Assembly (NCBI GenBank): GCA_041678625.1
Contig: JBAYNS010000028.1
Coordinates: 1-11,482 of the forward strand
Origin: JBAYNS01 sp041678625
GTDB taxonomy: Bacteria > Patescibacteriota > Gracilibacteria > Peribacterales > Peribacteraceae
Length of the DNA: 11,482 nt
Direction of reading: 5' to 3'
In this document: positions 5,479 to 11,482 of the stretch, piece after piece
Position numbering within the stretch: position 1 is the first letter of the stretch
Layout of the letters: each line of letters opens with the position of its first letter
The notes under the pieces: model-generated
What the model was told of the DNA's origin: nothing
The model's database searches: none
What the model saw: the letters and a program-made list of their open reading frames with translations, nothing else
Position numbers and translations under genes: made by a program

Positions 5479-5868
5479 ATGCCTTTTGATGCAATCATTA
5501 CCGGCGCTATTCTGGTAGTTCTCATCATTCTGCTTGGTGTTATTCTGCTCAGAAGACGCCGGCTTTCTGCCGGGGCGCGCAAACGGTATCAGGTGCTCTG
5601 GAACGCACTCGAGGCGCGGGAGGACCCTGTGCGTCGCTTGGTGGAGGCAGATGCGCTCCTTTCCCGCGCTCTGCGTGAATCAGGATATGCAGGTTCCCTT
5701 GCCGATCAACTCAAGAGCATTCAAGGGCGTATTCCCAATAAGGAATCGGTCTGGAAAGCGCATAAGCTGCGCAATCGGCTTGTCCATGAACCGGGTACTG
5801 CGGTAGATGATCGGGGAGTTTCCTGTGCAGTTGCCTCCTTCAAGAAGGCGCTCGAGAGCCTGTACTGA
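5479..5868 (+). CDS. Hypothetical one-TM protein with HEPN-like RNxxxH motif
   Basis: A 129-residue protein with an N-terminal membrane anchor (about residues 6-24, ITGAILVVLIILLGVILL) and a stop-transfer cluster RRRR, predicted to leave a helical domain in the cytoplasm. That domain contains EAREDPVRRLVEADALLSRAL near 45-65 and, at about 96-105, the segment KLRNRLVHEP. RNRLVH fits the R-x4-6-H motif of HEPN-fold proteins with the usual polar residue after Arg, and the preceding helix with buried acidic residues is also typical. This is motif recognition only; the domain is short and no toxin or nucleotidyltransferase partner lies beside it. It starts 2 nt after the PH-domain gene, without its own Shine-Dalgarno, so it is likely translated by coupling. 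It ends 28 bp before pth. Confidence 0.7.
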   Translation: MPFDAIITGAILVVLIILLGVILLRRRRLSAGARKRYQVLWNALEAREDPVRRLVEADALLSRALRESGYAGSLADQLKSIQGRIPNKESVWKAHKLRNRLVHEPGTAVDDRGVSCAVASFKKALESLY

Positions 5869-5882
5869 TCTTCTGCATTCGC

Positions 5883-5888
5883 TACACT
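5883..5888 (+). promoter_or_regulatory. Putative pth -10 box, leaderless type
   Basis: TACACT lies 8 nt before the GTG at 5897, in the 28-bp gap after the upstream stop codon. No Shine-Dalgarno is present. The -35 region is not convincing, and readthrough from the upstream pair is also possible. Confidence 0.4.
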
Positions 5889-5896
5889 ACTTGTTA

Positions 5897-6454
5897 GTGA
5901 AACCTTCTCTTGTCATTATCGGACTCGGTAATCCCGGCACATCGTACGCGGCGACGCGGCACAATTTAGGTTTTCAGGCAGTGGATGTTCTGCAGGAACA
6001 TTTTGGAACGGGGGAGTGGCAGGAGAAAGAGAAGTTCCGTTCCATCATCAGCGAGGCGAGGGTTGTGACAGTTCCCGTACTGCTGGTAAAACCGCAGACG
6101 TATATGAATTGTTCCGGAGAAGCGATCCACAAAATTGTGGAGTTCTATAAGCTGGATCCTTCTCAAAAGGTTTTGGTTATCTGTGATGATGTTGATCTTC
6201 TGCAAGGGGAAACTCGCGTGCGTCGCAACGGTGGACCGGGGACGCATAACGGACTCAAATCCATCGTGGATGTGCTTGGTGAAGCGTTCGCACGCTTGCG
6301 CATCGGACTGGGAACCCCGCCACCGGGGAGTGATCTGGCGAATTGGGTTCTGAGCGTACCATCGAAAGAAGAACAGAAAGTATTTGCTCGTACATTGCAG
6401 GAGCTCCCCGAGATTGTTCGGCAATACGTTCTGGAAGAAAATCCGGCGAAGTGA
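5897..6454 (+). CDS. pth: Peptidyl-tRNA hydrolase
   Basis: Cytoplasmic esterase that frees tRNA from prematurely released peptidyl-tRNA. From GTG 5897 it has 185 residues, the normal length. Family motifs are present: GLGNPGTSYAATRHNLGF (9-26) with Asn12 and catalytic His22; KPQTYMNCSG (65-74) with Asn71; ICDDVDLLQG (95-104) with Asp98; and GPGTHNGLKSI (113-123) with Asn118, where the more usual GGHNG is read THNG. The frame is open upstream as far as 5807, but that part overlaps the preceding gene in another frame and lacks homology, so GTG before KPSLVIIGLGNPG is chosen; a TTG two codons earlier is a weaker option. A strong terminator follows 32 bp after the stop. Confidence 0.95.
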   Translation: MKPSLVIIGLGNPGTSYAATRHNLGFQAVDVLQEHFGTGEWQEKEKFRSIISEARVVTVPVLLVKPQTYMNCSGEAIHKIVEFYKLDPSQKVLVICDDVDLLQGETRVRRNGGPGTHNGLKSIVDVLGEAFARLRIGLGTPPPGSDLANWVLSVPSKEEQKVFARTLQELPEIVRQYVLEENPAK

Positions 6455-6486
6455 ATTTTTGAAGATATGCACAGTGCCTTCTTCAA

Positions 6487-6527
6487 AAGAAGCGGGTCAG
6501 GATTTTCCTGACCCGCTTCTTCTTTTT
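6487..6527. terminator. Strong hairpin terminator between pth and the DUF11 gene
   Basis: A perfect 15-bp stem (6487-6501 with 6507-6521) and a 5-nt loop are followed by a T-rich tract (6523-6527) on the plus strand. It ends the pth transcript. The gene on the other strand stops at 6538, so the same hairpin probably serves it too, although the T-run in that direction is short and partly inside the stem. Confidence 0.9.
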
Positions 6528-6537
6528 AAAGTTTTTC

Positions 6538-9500
6538 TTAGAAGAACAATTTCCGTCCGAACAGCCAGCCGCCGCTGATACCAATGGCGATAATATTCGT
6601 CCAGATGATGAACGGCAGAGAGGTGTTCGCCGCAGCGGCGCCCGGTGCAGTGATGCTCTGGCGCGCATGCGGACGGATCGCAAGATCTGTGTTATCTAGG
6701 GAGGCCAAGAATCCGCCCAAACCTGTCTGTGGCAATTGCTCGATGACGCGGATCTGTTCCGTATCGGAAGGTGTTCCGCTCAGATCAGGGCTGCTCACCG
6801 TTACAGAGTTCGTGATTACCTGTCCGTGGCGCATTGTGCTGTCCACGCGCACACGGTAGCGCAACACGCGGGTGGCATTGGCTCCAAGAATCGGCACGTT
6901 CCACCGGATTGTATTTCCGACAACGTTTCCGCTTGCAGCGTCTTCCACTGTCAGGCTTCCTGCAGTGAAGGTGTCTTCCACCTGCATGTTCTCAATACTG
7001 TACGGTGACGTGTTCTGAATGGTGACCGTGTAGGTAGCAATGCTTCCTGGTTGTACTTCATCGCGGTCTGCACTCTTATCGACGCTGACAGTTGCCGGCT
7101 CGCCCGGTGTTGGTATTGGCGGGATGGGTGCGCCGTACTCGACGATGCGTGTGTTCTCCGTATCTTCTTCGTCCTCGGCGCGTGCGCGCAGACGTACGGT
7201 GCTTCCTTCTACTGCGGAGTTAAGTATCCGTACCCGCAGGATCAGCGTTTCGCAATCGTCACCGTCAATGGAAATGTTGTTCCATTCTACCTCGTCATTG
7301 GAGGTGTCATCGCCGCTGTCCGATGCGTCCAAAAAGCTGGTGTCTTCATCCAGGAATGCGGTGACATCAATATCTCGCTGCGTTGATTCTTCGTTGCAGA
7401 CGCGGATGGAGTAGGAAAGTACTTCACCGATTTCCACCGGATCCGGACTGTCGGTGATGCTGATGGTGACATCTTGTCCATTGGTACCACCATCATCCAC
7501 TCGCGTGGTTTCCTCATCCATTGCGTTGTTCGTACTGGCCCATGCGCGCAGGATGTCATCAGTCTCCGTTGTGCAATCCGCTTTCACGGTTGCTGTGAGA
7601 GTGGTGTATCCGTTGGCGGCAATGGAAACATTTGACCATGTGACGATGTCATTGGAATGTGAGCCGCCGTTATCAGCTGTTAGGAACGTCGTATCCTGAT
7701 CCATCATGAGTTTGACCAGTAGACCACTCACCGGTGATGCGTTCAGGTTCGTCACACGGACGTTGTAATTGTAGCTCTGGCACGGTTCCACCGGATCGAT
7801 GGAGTCTGTCAGATCAATCGTCACATTCGTCTGTGTGCTGCCTTGCACCGTGGTGTCATCCTGTGCCAGGTTGATGCCTACTGCAGCGACGTTGCGGATG
7901 ATTGTTCCATCAGGAACGGTGCTCTGCACCTGTGTCTGAACAGTGAGCGTCTTGCTTGCTCCCGCGGCAATGGAGAGCCCTGTCCATGTCACCATTCCGC
8001 TACTGTGCTGTCCACTATCCGAGGAAGAGAGGTATGTCAGTTGGCTGGGGAGTATGTCATTCACCCGTGCGTTTGTAGCGTTGACTGCTGACGTATTTGT
8101 CACGGTGATGGTGTACGTAAGCGTTTCGCCGGGTTGCACGGTGGTGCGGCCGTCCGTCTTGCTGATGCTGAATGTCGGCTGGTCTGTGGGGCCATTGCAG
8201 AGGAGTGTGGTCTGGACGCTGTTACTGGTGTTGTCGATAGCGTCCGGATCAGGTGTTCCTGCCGTAACGGAACTGGTATTCGTTATACTGCTGTTGCAGG
8301 CAAGTGTCTGCTGCGGCTTGAGTGTGATCTGGAAAGTATCGGTACTGCCGCTGGTCAGAGGACCGCTGTGCGTACAGACAACGTTGGTACTTTGCAGTGC
8401 ACAATCGGCATCGGCCGAAACAAAGCTTAAGCCTGTGGGGATGACGTCGGTAATTGTCACACCCGTTGCGGAATCAGGACCGTCATTGGTTACGCTGATT
8501 GTGTAACTCAAGGTGCTACCACTCTGAACGGTGCCAGGACCGCTCTTGGTTATGCGCAGGTCCGCCGATTTACCAGTCGCTCCTGTCTGCACGGTGGTCG
8601 TGTCCTGTGCCGTAACAGTTGGGCTTGCTGTTGCACTTACGGTATTCACCAGAACGGTGCCGTTAGGCGTGCTCTGGTTTACCTGTGCGTAGAGGAAGAG
8701 CTCTTTGACTTCGCCTGCGGCAAGAGTCAAAGACTGCCAACGCACGATTGTAGGGTTACTCTGAACAACGACGCCGCCGTTCGATGCAGAAATGTACGTC
8801 AGATTGCTTGGGAGCGTATCTTCCACCAGCACGTTCGTTACAGGAGATGAGGAGACGTTCGTGAGTGTAATGGTGTAGACGAGCGCTTCACCGGGGAGAG
8901 CGGTATCGTGATTGTCCGTCTTGCTGATGGTCAGGTGTCCTGTGGCACACTGAACAGAGGTTGTTGCAGTGCTGCTATTGTTTGAGGGATTCGTATCGCC
9001 GGAGGAAACGGATACTGTTGCTGTATTCGTGATGGTGCCGGGGCAGGTTACTGTTCCCGGAACATTAAAGGCAACGGAGTAGCTCCGTGACTGACCGTTC
9101 GTCAGCGTAATGTTATTACAGAGCACGTCGGTTCCCTGCAGTATGCAGTCTGTACTCGATTGGCTGGCGTTGAAGCTCAGACCGGCAGGAACGGGATCGG
9201 AAACGATAACATTCGTTGCCGTGTCAGGCCCGTTGTTGGTAGCCGTGAGAGTGTAGATGACTGTCTGGCCTACCTGCACGGTTGTCGGTCCGGTCTTCAC
9301 GATGCCGATGTCATGCTGGGTTCCGCCTGATTGAACGACAGTTGTATCCTGTCCCGGAATGCCGTCCACAAATGCAGTATTCGTCAATTGCCATCCGTTC
9401 GGTGCTGTTGTGCTCACCTGAACGGTGACACTGAGCTGTACCTGCTGTTGAGCAGGGATTGAAGGAATAGTCCACACCATCACACCACCGTTGTGCTGAC

Positions 9501-11482
9501 CACCATTCGTGGAACTCAGATAGGTGGTGTGCACGGGGAGGCTATCGGTAACAACCACGTTGGTGGCGTTGATCGCTGACGTATTCGTCACCGTAATGAC
9601 GTACGTAAGAGTCTCACCTGGCTGCACCGTTGTGCGGCTATCCGTTTTGCTGATCGTAAAGGTTGGTTGGCCGGGGCATGTGACGGTTGTTTGTACTGCC
9701 TGGCTGACATTATTCGATTCATTGGGATCCGTGTTAGAAATCGAGACAGCACCGGTGTTCGTAATCACACTGTCGCACTGTGCGGCTGCCGAGACGGTAA
9801 AGACAACGTGATAATCCTGGTGTGCACCGCTAGCCAATGAGGCAATGTTGTTACAGAGCACACTGGTGCCTTGCTGAATACATCCTGTATCAGAGGCAGA
9901 TGCATTAAAGGTGAGTCCTGCGGGAATAACGTCGGAAACAATCACGTTCTTTGCTGCATCTGGGCCATCATTCGTCACGCTGAGCGTATAGCTGACGGTG
10001 TTCCCGCGTTCCACAGATTGTGGTCCTGTTTTACTGATGCGTACGTCTGCCTGTAGCTGTGCAGGGGCTTCCACTACAGTGGTATCACTGGCTTGGGCAC
10101 CACCGACAAAGGCGGTATTGGTGAGCTGGAATTGAACCGGTGCACTCTGGCTCACTGTTACTTGCACCTGGAGTGTGATCGTCTGTCCGGCAGACACAGA
10201 AAGTCCCGACCATGTCACAGCACCACCGTTGTGCTGACCACCATTTGTTGAACTCAGATAGGTGGTGTGTACGGGGAGCGTATCGGTTACCGTAACATTC
10301 GTTGCATCAACTGCGGAGGTGTTCGTCACCGTGATTTCATAGGTGAGAATTTCACCTAGTTGCACTGTTGTGCGGTTATCCGTCTTGCTGATCGTAAAGG
10401 TCGGATTCTGGCATTGCACGGTTGTGTGCGTTACATCCTGGTTATTCTGCGTGTTGAACGGATCGCCATTGGAGATAGAAACCGCTGCTTCGTTCGTGAT
10501 GGTCGATCCACACTGAACGGCATTAGTGACATTGAAGGCTACGGAGTACTGTTTGGTTGCACCAACACCCAATTCAATGTTGTTACAGAGGATACTATCT
10601 CCTTCCTCTATACAATCCGCGCTCGATTGACCTGCATTGTAGGTCAGACCTGCTGGTGTTTTATCCGATGCAATCAGGTTCTGCGCAACATTCGGTCCGT
10701 TGTTCGTCACGGTGAGCGTGTAGAGGATGGTGCTGCCGCGCAGGATAGTAAGGGGGCCGGTTTTATCAATGGAGATATCCGTGCCCGTGGTCGGATTCGC
10801 TTCGTCATTATCCTGGAGCGAGCTGCATCCCGGATCCGTTGGGTAGTCCACCAGTTGATCACCATCATTATCCACTCCGTCCTGACACTGTGCTTTAGGA
10901 TTCGTTTCATCATCGTCATCTATGGATGTACAACTGAAGTCGGAAAGATCCGTGGCGTTATCCTGATCATTATCGATACCGTCAGAGCACTGTGTACATG
11001 CAACGGTTGTTACTACCGTGCTGTGATTATTCTGATCGTTGGGATCCGATGAGGATGTAGAAACATGAGATTCATTCACGATTGTATCGCCGCACGGATA
11101 CGTTGCCGGGATATCAAAGGCAACTAGGTACGTGCGCTGTGCACCATCGGTCAGTTCCGTGTTATTGCAGAGTACGCGATTGGCAACATTCTCTTTAATA
11201 CAGTCCAGATCGGAATATGTTCTGTTGAAGGTGAGACCGGCTGGAATGTCATCCGTCACGGTGATGTTCCGTGCATTACCGGGCCCGTTATTTTCGATGG
11301 AGAGCGTGTAGACAATCGTTTTGCCACGATTGATGCTGACAACGCCACTCTTGATGATAGAGAGGTCCGGGCGATCTCTTTCGTCGTTGTCCGTTGGTCC
11401 TGTACAACCAGGATCCAGAGGATAGTCGGCGAGTGTATCGCCATCATCATCGATACCGTTATCACACTCCGGACCATTGGCA
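6538..11482 (-). CDS. Giant DUF11-repeat surface protein with LPXTG-like C-terminus, 5' end missing
   Basis: At least 1,647 residues of a predicted extracellular repeat protein; the frame runs open past the window edge, so the signal peptide is not seen. Residues here are numbered from the GTG codon at 11257-11259. Visible order: an Asp-rich calcium-type motif, a DUF11 module (A0), two more Asp-rich motifs (91-156), four A-B pairs of DUF11-like modules (161-1138), two acidic modules (1145-1373), a last DUF11 module (1389-1505), LPQTG (1509-1513), a linker of 34 residues, a membrane segment (about 1548-1567) and the short tail RKLFF. DUF11 modules are beta-sandwich domains known from bacterial and archaeal surface proteins. 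The role is likely a cell-surface stalk, adhesin or envelope layer component; no ligand can be named. The GTG at 11257 is only a valine codon inside a module (ITVTDDIPAGLTF), not the start. Confidence 0.9.
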   Translation of the reverse strand, partial: ANGPECDNGIDDDGDTLADYPLDPGCTGPTDNDERDRPDLSIIKSGVVSINRGKTIVYTLSIENNGPGNARNITVTDDIPAGLTFNRTYSDLDCIKENVANRVLCNNTELTDGAQRTYLVAFDIPATYPCGDTIVNESHVSTSSSDPNDQNNHSTVVTTVACTQCSDGIDNDQDNATDLSDFSCTSIDDDDETNPKAQCQDGVDNDGDQLVDYPTDPGCSSLQDNDEANPTTGTDISIDKTGPLTILRGSTILYTLTVTNNGPNVAQNLIASDKTPAGLTYNAGQSSADCIEEGDSILCNNIELGVGATKQYSVAFNVTNAVQCGSTITNEAAVSISNGDPFNTQNNQDVTHTTVQCQNPTFTISKTDNRTTVQLGEILTYEITVTNTSAVDATNVTVTDTLPVHTTYLSSTNGGQHNGGAVTWSGLSVSAGQTITLQVQVTVSQSAPVQFQLTNTAFVGGAQASDTTVVEAPAQLQADVRISKTGPQSVERGNTVSYTLSVTNDGPDAAKNVIVSDVIPAGLTFNASASDTGCIQQGTSVLCNNIASLASGAHQDYHVVFTVSAAAQCDSVITNTGAVSISNTDPNESNNVSQAVQTTVTCPGQPTFTISKTDSRTTVQPGETLTYVITVTNTSAINATNVVVTDSLPVHTTYLSSTNGGQHNGGVMVWTIPSIPAQQQVQLSVTVQVSTTAPNGWQLTNTAFVDGIPGQDTTVVQSGGTQHDIGIVKTGPTTVQVGQTVIYTLTATNNGPDTATNVIVSDPVPAGLSFNASQSSTDCILQGTDVLCNNITLTNGQSRSYSVAFNVPGTVTCPGTITNTATVSVSSGDTNPSNNSSTATTSVQCATGHLTISKTDNHDTALPGEALVYTITLTNVSSSPVTNVLVEDTLPSNLTYISASNGGVVVQSNPTIVRWQSLTLAAGEVKELFLYAQVNQSTPNGTVLVNTVSATASPTVTAQDTTTVQTGATGKSADLRITKSGPGTVQSGSTLSYTISVTNDGPDSATGVTITDVIPTGLSFVSADADCALQSTNVVCTHSGPLTSGSTDTFQITLKPQQTLACNSSITNTSSVTAGTPDPDAIDNTSNSVQTTLLCNGPTDQPTFSISKTDGRTTVQPGETLTYTITVTNTSAVNATNARVNDILPSQLTYLSSSDSGQHSSGMVTWTGLSIAAGASKTLTVQTQVQSTVPDGTIIRNVAAVGINLAQDDTTVQGSTQTNVTIDLTDSIDPVEPCQSYNYNVRVTNLNASPVSGLLVKLMMDQDTTFLTADNGGSHSNDIVTWSNVSIAANGYTTLTATVKADCTTETDDILRAWASTNNAMDEETTRVDDGGTNGQDVTISITDSPDPVEIGEVLSYSIRVCNEESTQRDIDVTAFLDEDTSFLDASDSGDDTSNDEVEWNNISIDGDDCETLILRVRILNSAVEGSTVRLRARAEDEEDTENTRIVEYGAPIPPIPTPGEPATVSVDKSADRDEVQPGSIATYTVTIQNTSPYSIENMQVEDTFTAGSLTVEDAASGNVVGNTIRWNVPILGANATRVLRYRVRVDSTMRHGQVITNSVTVSSPDLSGTPSDTEQIRVIEQLPQTGLGGFLASLDNTDLAIRPHARQSITAPGAAAANTSLPFIIWTNIIAIGISGGWLFGRKLFF
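6556..6618 (-). other. C-terminal membrane segment of the DUF11 protein
   Basis: Encodes a hydrophobic stretch LPFIIWTNIIAIGISGGWLF followed by GRKLFF, consistent with a C-terminal anchor with positive residues on the cytoplasmic side. Confidence 0.75.
6721..6735 (-). other. LPQTG sorting-like motif
   Basis: Codons for LPQTG lie 61 residues before the C-terminal residue. In classical sortase substrates the membrane segment follows almost at once; here 34 residues intervene before a segment at 6556-6618 and the tail RKLFF. No sortase gene is in the window. Confidence 0.6.
6745..7095 (-). repeat. C-terminal DUF11 module
   Basis: Starts ATVSVDKSADRDEVQPGS and contains YTVTIQNTSPYSIENMQVED, a Cys-free DUF11 module closest to the B type, placed directly before the LPQTG motif. 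Confidence 0.75.
7141..7827 (-). repeat. Two acidic DUF11-like modules (C1, C2)
   Basis: C1 (7498-7827) starts NVTIDLTDSIDPVEP and C2 (7141-7473) starts DVTISITDSPDPVEIGEV; both continue with a V-T-W or V-E-W core strand. They are richer in Asp and Glu than the other modules, each has two Cys, and C2 ends RAEDEEDTENTRIVEYG. A short Pro-rich linker (IPPIPTPGEP) follows C2. Confidence 0.7.
7846..10779 (-). repeat. Four tandem A-B pairs of DUF11-like modules
   Basis: The pairs alternate strictly. A modules (10411-10779, 9676-10047, 8947-9312, 8197-8562) begin with a KTGP or KSGP segment and carry NDGPDxA, SDxxPAGL and four Cys. B modules (10072-10401, 9334-9663, 8590-8937, 7846-8175) begin TISKTD (SISKTD in the fourth) and mostly carry TNTSAxxATN, LSSxxxGQHxxG and no Cys. 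The pair-to-pair shift is about 726-762 bp. B1 and B2 are the closest: 9483-9548 and 10221-10286 differ at 5 of 66 positions, exactly 738 bp apart. Confidence 0.85.
10792..10989 (-). repeat. Asp-rich calcium-type motifs 2 and 3
   Basis: Two tandem units: CSDGIDNDQDNATDLSDFSC followed by DDDDE, and CQDGVDNDGDQLVDYPTDPG followed by C and QDNDE. Each has an Asp-rich loop between paired Cys, typical of calcium-stabilised linkers, here joining DUF11 modules A0 and A1. Confidence 0.75.
10996..11367 (-). repeat. DUF11 module A0
   Basis: Starts DLSIIKSGVVSINRGKTIVY and contains ENNGPGNARNITVTDDIPAG, the DUF11 core (N-G-P, V-x-D-x-x-P-A-G-L). It carries the four Cys of type-A modules (residues 20, 31, 56 and 88, numbered from the GTG at 11257-11259). 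It is the only A module followed by Asp-rich motifs instead of a B module. Confidence 0.8.
11368..11482 (-). repeat. Asp-rich calcium-type motif 1 (partial)
   Basis: Encodes ECDNGIDDDGDTLADYPLDP followed by GC and TDNDE, a DxDxDG-like loop bracketed by Cys. It resembles the CxDGxDNDxDxxxDxxDPGC motifs seen in surface proteins, which usually bind calcium. The window edge cuts the region before it. Confidence 0.7.

Noticed and set aside
1247..6454. Recoding of TGA as glycine.
   Set aside because: murJ, pth and two hypothetical genes end naturally at TGA at the expected lengths, and no TGA is seen inside a conserved frame.
7846..10779. Periodic repeats as a CRISPR array or DNA satellite.
   Set aside because: The period is about 735 bp and in frame with protein modules; there are no short identical repeats with unique spacers.
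10360..11052. A 230-codon plus-strand frame, with several others across 7000-11000.
   Set aside because: Shadows of the repetitive DUF11 coding strand; no family resemblance and no promoter or ribosome binding site.

Overview
The window most resembles a genome of the Candidate Phyla Radiation (Patescibacteria), perhaps the Peregrinibacteria/Peribacteria side. This is inference from several points: tightly packed short genes, a giant DUF11-repeat surface protein with an LPXTG-like tail, roughly half G+C by eye, and a compact set of housekeeping genes (purL, murJ, nusG, secE, lepB, pth) beside unrecognised small membrane proteins. TGA acts as a stop codon (murJ, pth, two hypotheticals), so the TGA=Gly code of Gracilibacteria and Absconditabacteria does not apply. 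No mobile element, CRISPR array, tRNA or rRNA gene was seen.

Layout. 1-465 (minus) is the N-terminal part of purL. 466-1246 has no convincing protein gene. It holds a near-consensus sigma70-type promoter on the minus strand followed by a densely structured, apparently non-coding transcript of about 325 nt (848-1174) ending in a short hairpin and six T. 1247-2572 (plus) is murJ. A minus-strand block reads lepB - secE - nusG - unknown - acylphosphatase, with its own promoter before secE and almost no spacing from secE onward. murJ and the acylphosphatase gene converge and overlap by 11 bp. Divergent from lepB, a plus-strand block carries a bacterial PH-domain membrane protein, a one-TM protein with an HEPN-like RNxxxH motif, and pth. 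A strong hairpin terminator separates pth from the convergent, huge DUF11 gene, which fills 6538-11482 and runs off the window at its 5' end.

Two points stand out. First, the 325-nt RNA: promoter, terminator-like end and about ten mutually compatible helices, including a perfect 9-bp long-range helix and a GCAA-capped hairpin, and no match by eye to RNase P RNA, tmRNA or SRP RNA. Second, five genes (purL, murJ, lepB, the PH gene, pth) have a TACACT/TACAAT/CATAAT -10 box only 6-8 nt before the start codon and no Shine-Dalgarno sequence, so leaderless transcripts look routine here, while internal operon genes such as acyP and secE keep SD-like sequences.

The housekeeping genes cover purine synthesis (purL), lipid II flipping (murJ), protein export (secE, lepB), transcription elongation (nusG) and tRNA recycling (pth). 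The DUF11 protein is a predicted cell-surface product, so secE and lepB relate to it only in the general sense of export.
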